Positions 53,411-62,079 are shown, counted from the first letter of the stretch. The stretch is DNA of 63,421 nt from Candidatus Sulfopaludibacter sp. SbA3 (GCA_945861625.1 CAMAVI010000009.1:1-63421); one strand, 5' to 3'. The notes: generated by a model not told the origin, from the letters alone. Translations and numbers: made by a program.

Positions 53411-53961
53411 GGTCCGCGATTTTTGGCGGCACATTCGACCCCATCCATAACGCGCACCTGGCGATGGCGCGCGAAGCCGCCGCCCGCTGGTCTTTGGACC
53501 GGGTGTTATTCATCCCCGCCGGAAATCCGCCGCATAAACACGCCGACACGCCCTATGAGCATCGCTACCGGATGGTGGAACTGGCCTGCGCCGCCGATCC
53601 TCATTTTGTTCCGTCACGCATGGAGGAAGGTGTGGCGAAGAGCTATTCGATTCATAGCATCGAACGGGTGAAGGCCCAAAACGGCGAAGTATTCTTCATT
53701 ATTGGCTCGGATGCTTTTGCGGAAATCCGGACCTGGCGCCGCTGGGAAGACGTCATTCGCGCCGTGGAATTCATCGTGGTCGCTCGCCCGGGTCACCAGG
53801 TCGCCGTTCCGCCCGGAGCGCGCGTGCACTGGCTGGACTCTCTCCCTTCACCGGTGTCGTCTTCAGCCATTCGTGATGCGCTGGCGCGGGGAGAAACGCC
53901 GGTGGAACTGCCGCCAGCGGTCGCCGAATACATTCACGCGAACGCCTTGTATCGGGGTTAA
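53407..53961 (+). CDS. nadD: Nicotinate-nucleotide adenylyltransferase
   Basis: Makes nicotinic acid adenine dinucleotide in NAD synthesis. It has 184 aa and the nucleotidyltransferase motif FGGTFDPIHNAHL (6-18), GNPPHK near 39, ring residues FIIGSDAFAEIRTWRRWE and the C-terminal SSSAIRDALARG, all standard for NadD. Its start overlaps the lpxK stop by four bases. A degraded gene relic begins at its stop. Confidence 0.95.
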   Translation: MRSAIFGGTFDPIHNAHLAMAREAAARWSLDRVLFIPAGNPPHKHADTPYEHRYRMVELACAADPHFVPSRMEEGVAKSYSIHSIERVKAQNGEVFFIIGSDAFAEIRTWRRWEDVIRAVEFIVVARPGHQVAVPPGARVHWLDSLPSPVSSSAIRDALARGETPVELPPAVAEYIHANALYRG

Positions 53962-54312
53962 AGTCAAATGACTCGAAGATGTCGTTGGGAGTCACGGTTA
54001 CACCAAGTTCGGGCACGGGCAGCGCGTTGACTTCGGTCAAACCCGTTTCGCGGGCGTACAACCGGCTGAGCAAAGTTCGCGAGAAGCTGGAAGAGTACCG
54101 GGATGGCGAGGTCGTGGAGCGTAGTTTGCCCGAATATCTTCACTCTAGGACCCAAGCCCTTCTGATTGTATTTTTCGAGGCCTTGCGCAGGCAATTGCCG
54201 GTGGTTGCCTGCCCCGAACTTCGCCTGAAATTACGCGCGGGTCCTCTCGGTCCAGGTCGGGGTAGCTGGTGTGCAGGTATTTTTCAACCGGAATACCAGC
54301 CTTCGTGCTCAT
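53962..54312 (-). pseudogene. Uma2-family endonuclease relic with inverted core
   Basis: Three fragments of one gene can be read. The N-terminus lies on the minus strand from ATG 54312: MSTKAGIPVEKYLHTSY, then PDLDRE to about 54243. The next part is on the plus strand, about 54090-54243: EYRDGEVVERSLPEYLHS, then RTQALLIVFFEALRRQLPVV and PELRLKLRAG. The C-terminus returns to the minus strand below about 54086: ALPVPELGVTVTPNDIFESF. Joined, they match the order of Uma2 (DUF820) proteins, but about 75 residues holding the PD-(D/E)xK acids are missing. An inversion of about 150 bp plus a deletion killed the gene. This fills the 396-bp space between nadD and the polyprenyl synthase gene. Confidence 0.65.
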
Positions 54313-54357
54313 ACACACGGCTTATAACACCCCACGTGGCGCGGCGAAAAGGCTGTT

Positions 54358-55359
54358 CTAGTGATCCCGGGCAGTCACGAGATCCGTAATAGCGGTCAAG
54401 GCCTTTTGATAGGGAGACGCGGGGAAGCCGGCGATGATGGTGCGGGCCTTCTCAGTGAAGGCTTGTGCGCGCTCCTGAGTACGCTCAATGCCGCGATGGC
54501 GGTGCAAAACGTTGAGGATCTTACCGAAAGGCACCTGATCGTAATTGCCATCGGCCAGGACGGTTTCCACCAGCTTGCGCTCCTCGGCGTCGGCGGTTTC
54601 CAGAGCATAGATCAACGGCAGCGTGACTTTTCCTTCGCGCAGATCGTTGCCCACGGGTTTGCCCAAAATCTTCTCCCGTGAAGTGAAATCGAGAATATCA
54701 TCTACCAGTTGAAACGCGATGCCCAGATTCCACGCATAGTCGGCCATGCGGATTTCCACGGCTTCCCCGGTTCCCGCGCTCATGGCGCCCAGGCGAGCAC
54801 AGGCGGAAAACAGACTGGCCGTCTTGCGGTCGATGAGTTCGAAATAGTCGGCTTCGGTGACGCCGATCTTGCCAATGCGCTCTAGCTGCAGCAACTCGCC
54901 TTCCACCATCATCTGGGTGAGGTTGATGAGTACATCCAGCATGGGAAAACTGCGTTCACGCAGAGCCAGTTGGAAGGCTTGCATGTAGAGCCAATCGCCG
55001 GAAAGCACGGACGTGTGATTGCCCCACACGACGTTAATCGAGGGCCGGCCGCGCCGTGTTTTGGCCAGATCGATCACGTCGTCGTGAACCAGCGTTGCCG
55101 TGTGAATCATCTCCACCACCGCCGCCATGCGGATCAGCGTGGGGTTGGGGTCGCCCAACATGCGGCCCGAAAGCAGTACCAGAATAGGGCGCAAACGCTT
55201 GCCGCCGCCCGATTGCAGGTATTGGTTGATATAGTTAATGGCCTCGACCGAAGCTACCGATTCCAGCCCGATCTCGCGCTCTACTTTTTCCAGATCCGTG
55301 CGGACCAAGTCGAAGATTTCGACTGCCGACAGCGCCTGGCCGATCTTTCCAAATGCCAT
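54358..55359 (-). CDS. Polyprenyl diphosphate synthase (IspB/HepT type)
   Basis: Trans-prenyl chain elongation enzyme of 333 aa, making the side chain of a quinone. First aspartate-rich motif LVHDDVIDLAKTRRGRPS near 92-110 (DDxxD) and second FQLVDDILDFTS near 217. The residue before the first motif and length fit long-chain (C35-C50) synthases; the exact chain length cannot be read. KRLRPILVLLSG is also typical. It is the last gene of the minus-strand metG-tatD set, with a 19-base gap from tatD. Confidence 0.9.
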   Translation of the reverse strand: MAFGKIGQALSAVEIFDLVRTDLEKVEREIGLESVASVEAINYINQYLQSGGGKRLRPILVLLSGRMLGDPNPTLIRMAAVVEMIHTATLVHDDVIDLAKTRRGRPSINVVWGNHTSVLSGDWLYMQAFQLALRERSFPMLDVLINLTQMMVEGELLQLERIGKIGVTEADYFELIDRKTASLFSACARLGAMSAGTGEAVEIRMADYAWNLGIAFQLVDDILDFTSREKILGKPVGNDLREGKVTLPLIYALETADAEERKLVETVLADGNYDQVPFGKILNVLHRHRGIERTQERAQAFTEKARTIIAGFPASPYQKALTAITDLVTARDH

Positions 55360-55378
55360 GAGATTGCTTCAGTGTAGC

Positions 55379-56176
55379 CTAATCCCGCGAATCCAGACAC
55401 AGCCGCCGCCAATTGGCGGACGTGATCCGTGCGATTTCCTCCAGGGTAGTGCCACGCAGTTCCGCCAACTTCCGGGCAGTTTCGACCACAAACGCGGGTT
55501 CATTGCGCTTGCTGCGTTTGGGTACGGGAGCCAAAAACGGAGCATCGGTTTCAATCAACAGCCGGTCGGCGGGAACGATCTTGGCCGCTTCTTGGAGCGA
55601 AGTGGCCTTGGGAAAAGTCACGACGCCGGCGAAGCTGATATAGAATCCGAGTGCCAGCGCTTCCTCGGCTTCGCGCGGACCCTCTGAAAAACAGTGCATG
55701 ATACCGCCGAACTGCTTCCCGGGTTCGGTCCAATGCTCGCGGAGCAGGGCGATTGTGTCAGGCCAAGCCGTGCGCGTGTGAATCACGATGGGCTTGCGTG
55801 CGTCACGCGCGATCCGCATCTGTTCCACAAAAACATCGCGCTGGACATCGCGAGGGGAGTGGTCGTAGTGATAGTCCAGCCCCATTTCGCCGAACGCGAT
55901 GACTTTGGGATGTGCCGCGAGGTCACTGAGCCGGCGGTAAGTTGAGCCGTCCGCTTTGGAGGCATCATGGGGATGCACTCCAATGGTTGCGTAAATGAAC
56001 GGATAACGATCCGCCAGCCGGATGCCGGCTTCGAGGTCCGGAGGACCGTCGCCCGAACCGATGGCGACCATGTGTTCGACGCCGGCCGCGAGCGCTCGCT
56101 CGATGACGGCTTCGCGGTCTTCGGCGAATTGCTCGTTATCGAGATGGCAGTGGGAATCGATCAGCTTCACGGCCAT
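55379..56176 (-). CDS. tatD: TatD-family metal-dependent hydrolase
   Basis: A 265-aa TIM-barrel DNase-type hydrolase. Metal ligands are found in DSHCHLD (6-12), FGEMGLDYHYDH (Glu near 95), PIVIHTRTA, IMHCFSEGP and LLIETDAPFLAP (Asp near 210). All are intact. It starts three bases after the metG stop, an arrangement (metG-tatD) common in bacteria. The enzyme has 3'-5' exonuclease activity in characterised relatives. Confidence 0.95.
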   Translation of the reverse strand: MAVKLIDSHCHLDNEQFAEDREAVIERALAAGVEHMVAIGSGDGPPDLEAGIRLADRYPFIYATIGVHPHDASKADGSTYRRLSDLAAHPKVIAFGEMGLDYHYDHSPRDVQRDVFVEQMRIARDARKPIVIHTRTAWPDTIALLREHWTEPGKQFGGIMHCFSEGPREAEEALALGFYISFAGVVTFPKATSLQEAAKIVPADRLLIETDAPFLAPVPKRSKRNEPAFVVETARKLAELRGTTLEEIARITSANWRRLCLDSRD

Positions 56177-56179
56177 TGA

Positions 56180-58126
56180 CTATTTGAGCCGGGCACCGAT
56201 GGGGATTTCTTCGAGGAAACTCGCAAGCACCGGTTGGCCGCCTTCCAGGGACGCGGCCACGATCATACCCTGCGACGTCAAGCCGCGTAGCTTGCGCGGC
56301 GCGAGGTTGGCCACGATGACCACTTTGCGTCCCACCAGCGCTTCCGGCTTGTAGGCCGTGGCGATCCCCGCCACGATGCTGCGCGGTTCCGCCTCGCCGA
56401 TATCCACATGCAGGTGCAAGAGCTTGTCGGCGCCCTTCACCGGCCCCGCATCGCGCACAATACCGACGCGCAGGTCCACTTTGACGAAATCGTCGATGGT
56501 GATTTCAGGCGTTTCAATCTTGATCCCCGCCGCTTGCGCTTCCGGCGCCGCGGCTTCGGGAGCAGACTTGCCCAGCAACTGCTGCTGCCGCGCGACTTCT
56601 TCGTTCTCGAGTTCCATGATTTTGTCGACCGCGGTTTTCACATCGGCGCGGGGGAATACCGCTCCCGTCGCGCCCAGCTTCTGTCCGCCTTGCAGGCGGC
56701 CCCAATGCAAATCCACCGATCTTACTTCCGCGATGGAGGTCGCGAATCCCAATTGCGCCCAAATCTTGGCGGCCGACTCGGGAAGCACGGGAGCCACCAA
56801 CGCGGTGACCACTCGCAGCGCTTCGGCGGATGTATAGAGAACTTCATCCAATTTCTTGGCCTCTGCCTCTCCGGCTTTGACGAGTTTCCAGGGAGCCTGC
56901 TCGACAATGTATTTATCCACCGCGCCAATCAGGCCCCAGATCGTTTCCAATGCTTTCGAAAACTCGAAGCGCTCGAAACTTTCCAAAGCCCGCTCCGTGA
57001 ATTCACGCGCGGTCTGCGCAATCTGCTGATCGCCGCCGGAAGCCGGAATCACGCCGCCGCGATACTGCTGAATCATGGCTAAAGTACGGCTGGCGAGATT
57101 TCCCCAGCCATTGGCCAGGTCCGAGTTATAGCGGCCCAAAAGTGCGTCGTAGCTGAAGCTGCCATCCTGCCCGAAGACCACCTCGCGCAGCAGGAAGTAG
57201 CGCAAGGCGTCCGTGCCCAATACCTTTTGGATCGGTGTCGCGCGCACGATGTTGCCGCGCGATTTGCTCATTTTGTCATTCTCAAATAGCAGCCAGCCGT
57301 GCGCGAAGATGCGCTTAGGTAAAGGCAGTTCCGCGGCCATCAGGAACGCGGGCCAATAGATAGCATGAAAGCGGACGATCTCTTTGCCGATCAGGTGCAA
57401 ATCAGCGGGCCACAGATTCTCGCCGCCGACGGCGCTCATGTATGTGGCGAGCGCGTCGAACCATACATAGAACACGTGCTTCTCTTCGTCGGGCACCGGA
57501 ATGCCCCACTTGATGGTGGTGCGGCTGATGGAAAGGTCGCTCAAACCCTGTTTGATGAAAGCGAGAACTTCGTTGCGGCGCGTCTCGGGAAGTATGAAGT
57601 CGGGCTGTTTCTCGTATAGCGCCAGGAGTTTGTCCTGAAACGCGGATAGCTTGAAGTAGTAGTTCTCTTCGCTAACCGTCTCCGTGGGCCGTCCGCAATC
57701 CGGGCACGGGTCGCCAGGCTTGGCGTCGTTGATGTAAAGTTCATCGAAGACACAGTATTGGCCTGTGTAGCTGCCCTTATAGATATAGCCATTCTTGAGG
57801 CAGCGCTTGAATAGATCCTGCACGGCGGCGGCATGATTGAGAGCCGTGGTGCGCTGCTGGCGGTCGACAGCGAGTCCCAGGATCCGCCACTGCCGCGCGA
57901 ATTCTTCGGCGATGACATCGGTGAATTCCCGCGGGGTTTTGCCGGCCGCGGCGGCCGCTCGCTCAATCTTCTGGCCGTGTTCATCGGTGCCCGAAGTCAA
58001 CACTACGTCGTAGCCCTGCATGGTTTTCAGGCGCTTGATGGTATCGGCCGCAATGGTCGTGTAGGCGTGGCCGATGTGCGGCGCGGCGTTGACGTAGTAG
58101 ATGGGTGTCGTTAGGTAATATTTCAT
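56180..58126 (-). CDS. metG: Methionyl-tRNA synthetase with C-terminal tRNA-binding domain
   Basis: Class I synthetase of 648 aa. I use ATG 58126, which overlaps the larC stop (ATGA) and opens KYYLTTPIYYVNAAPHIGHA with the HIGH motif. KMSKS is DKMSKSRGN near 295. A zinc finger part shows as CPDCGRP. Residues from about 540 form the EMAP/OB-fold tRNA-binding domain (DFVKVDLRVGIVRDAGPVKG, LRGLTSQGMIVAAS), preceded by an Ala/Glu-rich linker. Confidence 0.96.
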   Translation of the reverse strand: MKYYLTTPIYYVNAAPHIGHAYTTIAADTIKRLKTMQGYDVVLTSGTDEHGQKIERAAAAAGKTPREFTDVIAEEFARQWRILGLAVDRQQRTTALNHAAAVQDLFKRCLKNGYIYKGSYTGQYCVFDELYINDAKPGDPCPDCGRPTETVSEENYYFKLSAFQDKLLALYEKQPDFILPETRRNEVLAFIKQGLSDLSISRTTIKWGIPVPDEEKHVFYVWFDALATYMSAVGGENLWPADLHLIGKEIVRFHAIYWPAFLMAAELPLPKRIFAHGWLLFENDKMSKSRGNIVRATPIQKVLGTDALRYFLLREVVFGQDGSFSYDALLGRYNSDLANGWGNLASRTLAMIQQYRGGVIPASGGDQQIAQTAREFTERALESFERFEFSKALETIWGLIGAVDKYIVEQAPWKLVKAGEAEAKKLDEVLYTSAEALRVVTALVAPVLPESAAKIWAQLGFATSIAEVRSVDLHWGRLQGGQKLGATGAVFPRADVKTAVDKIMELENEEVARQQQLLGKSAPEAAAPEAQAAGIKIETPEITIDDFVKVDLRVGIVRDAGPVKGADKLLHLHVDIGEAEPRSIVAGIATAYKPEALVGRKVVIVANLAPRKLRGLTSQGMIVAASLEGGQPVLASFLEEIPIGARLK

Positions 58127-59283
58127 CTGGTAATTTTCAAAAATGCTTCCTGAGCGGCCGTCATGATCTTGGGCAGTGGCATCCCGGTCTGCTGCGCCAG
58201 CGCCCGGCAATCGTCATACTCCGCCGTGAAGGAGCCATGCCCGGACACTTTTCCGCGCACTCTGCCGAACGGCGTCTCCACTTCGACGATGCGGCGTTCT
58301 TCGACGCGGCGCTCAGCCGGATAAATGCGCAGGCCCAGCGTGGAGGTTTCCGCAAATATGATATCGGCAAGACGTTCCTGGTCTTCCGGACGCGCGATCA
58401 CGCGCAATAGCGCGCCCGGACGATTCTTCTTCATCTGCAGCGGCGACAGCGAGGCATCCAGAGCGCCGGCCGCGAGCAGCCGTTCCAGGGCGTAACCCAG
58501 CACCTGAGGGCTCGAATCGTCGATATTGGCTTCCAGAACGCTGACCAGCGTGGCTTCCGTGGCAGTGGTGCGCTCCCCCACCAGCACGCGCAGTACGTTG
58601 GCGTGTCCCTTGAAATCGTGATCGCCCGCCCCGTAACCGATAGTCGAGATGCTCATGGCGGGCAGTGCGCCGAAGCTCGCCGAAAGCGCAGTAGCGAGCG
58701 CCGCGCCCGTGGGCGTGGTGAGTTCGATGGCGGGGCCACGCGCGTAGATCGGCTTGCCTTCGAGGAGCGCGGCGGTCGCTGGCGCGGGAACCGGAAGCAT
58801 GCCATGTTCCGTGTTGACGGTGCCGCTGCCTACATTGATTGCCGATGTATGAATCTCGCCGATGTCGAGCAGGTCGAGCGCTACACACGCCCCGACGATA
58901 TCGGCGATCGAATCGACCGCGCCGACTTCATGGAAGTGCACTTTCTCCACCGGAACGCCATGCACGCGGGCTTCGGCATCGCCCAGGCGCTGAAACACGC
59001 TGGATGCATTTTGTTTCGCCCGATCCGCGATCGGAGCTTGCTCGATGATGCCCAGGATGTGCTTGAGATGGCGATGCTTTTGATCGGCCGCTTCCGTGAT
59101 CACGTTGAATTTCGATGCGGTGACGCCGCCGCGCCGGGTTTTCTCCACCTCATAGCGCGCGCCCAGGTCCAGGCTTCTAAGGGCGTCAATAAGGGCTTCC
59201 GAGGGAGCTCCAGCGTCGAGCAGCGCGCCGACTGTCATGTCGCCGCTGATGCCGGAAAACGCGTCCAGGTAAGCGATTCTCAC
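58123..59283 (-). CDS. larC: Nickel insertion protein LarC (DUF111)
   Basis: CTP-dependent cyclometallase that inserts nickel into the NPN cofactor of lactate racemase-type enzymes. It has 386 aa from GTG 59283. Motifs: RIAYLDAFSGISGDMTVGAL at the start, VEKVHFHEVGAVDSIADIVG near 135, and a C-terminal ferredoxin-like part. It is a single frame, unlike Lactiplantibacillus where larC needs a frameshift. No larA, larB or larE lies nearby. A TATAAT six bases before the GTG and no Shine-Dalgarno sequence suggest a leaderless message. Confidence 0.9.
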   Translation of the reverse strand: MRIAYLDAFSGISGDMTVGALLDAGAPSEALIDALRSLDLGARYEVEKTRRGGVTASKFNVITEAADQKHRHLKHILGIIEQAPIADRAKQNASSVFQRLGDAEARVHGVPVEKVHFHEVGAVDSIADIVGACVALDLLDIGEIHTSAINVGSGTVNTEHGMLPVPAPATAALLEGKPIYARGPAIELTTPTGAALATALSASFGALPAMSISTIGYGAGDHDFKGHANVLRVLVGERTTATEATLVSVLEANIDDSSPQVLGYALERLLAAGALDASLSPLQMKKNRPGALLRVIARPEDQERLADIIFAETSTLGLRIYPAERRVEERRIVEVETPFGRVRGKVSGHGSFTAEYDDCRALAQQTGMPLPKIMTAAQEAFLKITR

Positions 59284-59289
59284 TCTTTG

Positions 59290-59295
59290 ATTATA
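59290..59295 (-). promoter_or_regulatory. TATAAT -10 box immediately upstream of larC
   Basis: A perfect TATAAT on the minus strand with six bases between it and the larC GTG. That places the expected transcription start on the start codon. No good -35 is visible at 16-18 bases. Confidence 0.5.
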
Positions 59296-59299
59296 GGGA

Positions 59300-59376
59300 A
59301 AACCCAGGACAGTACACTCAAACACAATTTCAGTAGCGCAATCATAATTGGTGTTTAAGTGTACTGTCCCGGGTTT
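59300..59376 (-). repeat. Long inverted repeat (about 26-bp arms) between the MFS gene and larC
   Basis: Left arm 59300-59325, right arm 59351-59376, loop about 25 bases. There are two mismatches; on the minus strand both become G-U wobble pairs, so minus-strand RNA would be fully paired. The arms contain GGACAGTACACT and its complement. It lies after the MFS stop and ahead of the larC -10. No U-run follows, so it is not a typical intrinsic terminator. Confidence 0.8.
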
Positions 59377-59395
59377 CCGGTCCCGGGTTTCCGGT
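59368..59395. repeat. Perfect 14-bp tandem duplication at the MFS gene stop
   Basis: CCCGGGTTTCCGGT occurs at 59368-59381 and 59382-59395 with no difference, directly against the TAG of the minus-strand MFS gene at 59396-59398. The first copy overlaps the right arm of the inverted repeat. Confidence 0.92.
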
Positions 59396-60601
59396 CTACA
59401 GTTGCGCCACGCGCCGCTGCACCAGCAGATAGTACAGACCGAGCACCGCAAGAAGAGCCCCGGTCCAGCCCATGATGACCGGAGCGCTGAAAATCGGAAT
59501 CAGTTTTCCCAGCACAATGCTGCCTATGGGCATGCCGCCGCGGAACGCCACGTTGTAGACGCTCATCACGCGTCCGCGCATTTCATCCGATGCCACAGCC
59601 TGTACCAGCGAACTCACCATGGACATGGACATCATCATCGCCGCGCCGGAGCAGAAAATCAGCACCAACGACAGCGGCATCGCCGTGGACTGGGAGAAGC
59701 CAAAAATGATGCCGCCCAACAGCACCAATATCATCAGAGCGGACCGGCCCTGGCCCTCGATTTTCCCGAAGGTGGCGACGATCAATCCGCCGCACACCGA
59801 TCCCGCGCCGGAAACCGCGAGTAACTGCGTGAAGCCTTTCGGTCCGCTATGCAGTACGTCGCGGGCGAAAACCGGCAGGAAGGTCAGCAAGGGGATCGCC
59901 AGCAAAGTCATGCCGAAGGCCAGCACGATCAGGCCGTCCATGCCCGGCTTGTTGCGGATGAAGCCGATCCCCTCGCGCATGCTTTTCAAAATCGGCTCGG
60001 TGGACTTGGCCGGAACGTAGCGGACATGAATGAGATAGAGAGAAGCAATGACCGCGAGGAAGGACAATCCGTTCAACCCGAAACACCACGCCGCGCCCGC
60101 CGTAGTCAGCGCAATGCCCCCCAGCGTGGGTCCGATGACCCGCGCGATATTGAACTGGATCGAATTCATGGCGATGGCGTTGGGAATGTCGTCCTTGCCG
60201 ACCAGCGTCGGCAGGAGCGCCTGATAGGCGGGTCCGCCAAAGGCCTGCGCCGTGCCGACAACGAACGACAGGCACAGGATATGCCATACCTGAACCACGT
60301 CCGCCATCACCAGCGCCGTCAAGATAAACGCCGTTGCCATTTGCACGTATTGAGAGACCAGCAGGAGATTCCGGCGGTTCATGCGGTCGGCGACCACGCC
60401 TCCCACCAGCGAAAACAAAATGATGGGAAACTGCGCCAGAAAGGCGTCCAAGCCGAGATAAAAAGAGTCGTGGGAGATATCGTAGACCAGCCAGGCCTGT
60501 GCGGCCGACTGCATCCAGGTTCCGATGGTGGATGTGCAGGCGCCTATCCACATCCTCCGGAAATCGCGATGCTGAAAGCTTCTAAAAGTGCGGCGAAACA
60601 A
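59396..60601 (-). CDS. MFS transporter, EntS-like (MFS_3)
   Basis: A 401-aa exporter with twelve predicted helices. The opening FRRMWIGACTSTIGTWMQSA and SLVGGVVADRMNRRNLLLVS (motif A) are typical of MFS_3 proteins such as enterobactin exporter EntS. The start is TTG 60601 with AGGA four bases upstream; the alternative ATG at codon 17 would lose half of helix one. It differs clearly from the MFS protein at 4938-6206, so they are not recent duplicates. Substrate unknown. Confidence 0.85.
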   Translation of the reverse strand: MFRRTFRSFQHRDFRRMWIGACTSTIGTWMQSAAQAWLVYDISHDSFYLGLDAFLAQFPIILFSLVGGVVADRMNRRNLLLVSQYVQMATAFILTALVMADVVQVWHILCLSFVVGTAQAFGGPAYQALLPTLVGKDDIPNAIAMNSIQFNIARVIGPTLGGIALTTAGAAWCFGLNGLSFLAVIASLYLIHVRYVPAKSTEPILKSMREGIGFIRNKPGMDGLIVLAFGMTLLAIPLLTFLPVFARDVLHSGPKGFTQLLAVSGAGSVCGGLIVATFGKIEGQGRSALMILVLLGGIIFGFSQSTAMPLSLVLIFCSGAAMMMSMSMVSSLVQAVASDEMRGRVMSVYNVAFRGGMPIGSIVLGKLIPIFSAPVIMGWTGALLAVLGLYYLLVQRRVAQL

Positions 60602-60668
60602 GGAATCCTAACGGGGCCACGACGAGGCCAAAGTCTCGATTCTAGCAGAACCGCCTAGGAGACCAGGG

Positions 60669-60683
60669 GGGGCAGAACGCCCC
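60669..60683 (-). terminator. Possible short hairpin after the small secreted-protein gene
   Basis: GGGGC-GTTCT-GCCCC on the minus strand, two bases after the TGA at 60686-60688. The stem has only five pairs and no T-run follows, so termination would be weak. Confidence 0.35.
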
Positions 60684-60685
60684 GT

Positions 60686-61174
60686 TCAGAAAACTTCGAA
60701 ACAAAATACGCGATTGGAATCGTTGGGCGAAACGGAGTACTGGCCTTCGGTAAGAGGCTCGGACGCTTCCACGCGGTACAGCTTGCCGTCGAGTTTCGTG
60801 ACGGAAAGGTGCAGCGGGCGCGCGCCGCCCTTCTTGCCGCTCTTCACCAGCAGTTCGCGGTGGCCGTTCTTTACTTCCCAGCGGTACAGTTCCAGGCGCT
60901 CGGGCAGAATCTTGTCCGCCTCGATCAGAAAAATGGGTTCCACCAGCGGCGTGCGCGCCGAAGAGTTCGCGCCGGGCAGGCTGTAGACAGTCTCGTCCTT
61001 CTTGCCGGTCTCCTGCTTGGCCTCGGCGGCCTCGGTGGCCACCAGGTTATCGGCGTGCATCAGGTACAGCATGTCGGGCTTGGGCGGGCGCGGGCCCGCA
61101 TACTTTTCGGCGGCGGACGCCGCGGAAGTGATCCAGGACGCGGTCAAAAGGAGAAACAGGGCGGTGCGTTGCAT
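60686..61174 (-). CDS. Small secreted protein of unknown function
   Basis: A 162-aa protein from ATG 61174, chosen for the GAGGAA before it and the signal peptide it opens (RTALFLLLTASWITSAASA). The mature part is basic and rich in Lys/Glu, with PRPPKPDMLYLMHADNLVAT near 30-49 and a C-terminal YSVSPNDSNRVFCFEVF. The repeated strand pattern suggests a small beta-sandwich. I recognise no family. It runs with the MFS gene and larC on the minus strand but is 84 bases apart. Confidence 0.75.
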   Translation of the reverse strand: MQRTALFLLLTASWITSAASAAEKYAGPRPPKPDMLYLMHADNLVATEAAEAKQETGKKDETVYSLPGANSSARTPLVEPIFLIEADKILPERLELYRWEVKNGHRELLVKSGKKGGARPLHLSVTKLDGKLYRVEASEPLTEGQYSVSPNDSNRVFCFEVF

Positions 61175-61226
61175 GGCGATTCCTCTTCCCATTCCAATCT
61201 TGATCATACTTCAGTCAAGAACCACA

Positions 61227-62015
61227 CTAATCTAAGATCTGGACGAATTCCGCCAGTATCCGGTAACGGTCTTCTTCAGGGTCCAGGTACCACGACTCAA
61301 ACTCAGGGTTTAGCGGCTCCAGGCGGATGCGTTCGTGGACCCATTGGCCGTCGGGACTTTGCTTTTTTTCGCTGTGATACCGTTTCACGGTGTAGCGGTC
61401 GTTCCCGCCTGCGGCGAGCGCCTCCACCAGCACCAGGCGGCCCTGCCGTGAGCCGGTGACTCCCCGGCGGAACACGCACAGCGACCCGTCCGGAAGCAGG
61501 GGCTCCATGGAGTGTCCGGCGATGCCGGCCACGAACATTTCCTTGCTCAGGCGCAGCCCGGGGGGCGCCTCTTCCCAGTTTTCTTCCGTGACCTCCCGGT
61601 TTTCCAGGAACGGTCCGGCGGCCACCGCCAGTGAGTAACGGGGCAGGTGGGTGACGAACCCCTGTACTTCGGATGGGACATACTGCCGGTACAGACGATT
61701 CAGGGCGCGCGGAAAGTCCTCGACGATCACGTCGCGCCGCTCCCCCACCCGCACGGTGTTCGACAGCGTGTCTTCCAGATTCACGAAAAAGCGCGCGGCG
61801 CCCACACTGGCCGCCTGGGACGAAAGTTCGTCTTCCAAAGCGGACAGAACTTCGCTTTCCTCCGGAGCAAAACGGACCCAGTCGCGCCGCAGGCGGACAA
61901 AAACCCGGTCACTGGCCGGATCTTCGAGAAGAACACCCGCGGCAACCGGCTCCCGTCCCGGTAACTCTACCGAGACCAGGGTATAGCGTGCGGCGTGGGT
62001 TTGGGCGGCGAACAT
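61227..62015 (-). CDS. LexA/S24-type self-cleaving protease domain fused to an unknown N-terminus
   Basis: A 262-aa cytoplasmic protein. The C-terminal half is a complete S24/LexA module: cleavage dipeptide A133-G134 in LAVAAGPF, catalytic S169 in GHSMEPLLPDG and K211 in YTVKRYH. Spacings of 35 and 42 residues are close to those of LexA (34 and 37 in E. coli). The N-terminal 120 residues are not a helix-turn-helix; they read as a mixed alpha/beta domain (RYTLVSVELPGREPVAAGVLL, RRDWVRFAPEESEVL) with some likeness to DUF3037. So it could be cleaved on RecA activation without being a repressor. Start ATG 62015. Confidence 0.75.
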   Translation of the reverse strand: MFAAQTHAARYTLVSVELPGREPVAAGVLLEDPASDRVFVRLRRDWVRFAPEESEVLSALEDELSSQAASVGAARFFVNLEDTLSNTVRVGERRDVIVEDFPRALNRLYRQYVPSEVQGFVTHLPRYSLAVAAGPFLENREVTEENWEEAPPGLRLSKEMFVAGIAGHSMEPLLPDGSLCVFRRGVTGSRQGRLVLVEALAAGGNDRYTVKRYHSEKKQSPDGQWVHERIRLEPLNPEFESWYLDPEEDRYRILAEFVQILD

Positions 62016-62079
62016 GCGATATCAAGAGTATCGACCGTGCGGAGGGCTATTATATCCCATCGGGCCGCGTTTCCGGTCA

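Noticed and set aside
53979..54389. A plus-strand ORF of 136 codons between nadD and the polyprenyl synthase gene
   Set aside because: It is an accidental join of the reversed tail, the inverted core and the reversed head of a Uma2 relic; only its middle is family-like.
61227..62015. The S24 protein as LexA itself
   Set aside because: No helix-turn-helix in the N-terminus, and it is longer than LexA at both ends.
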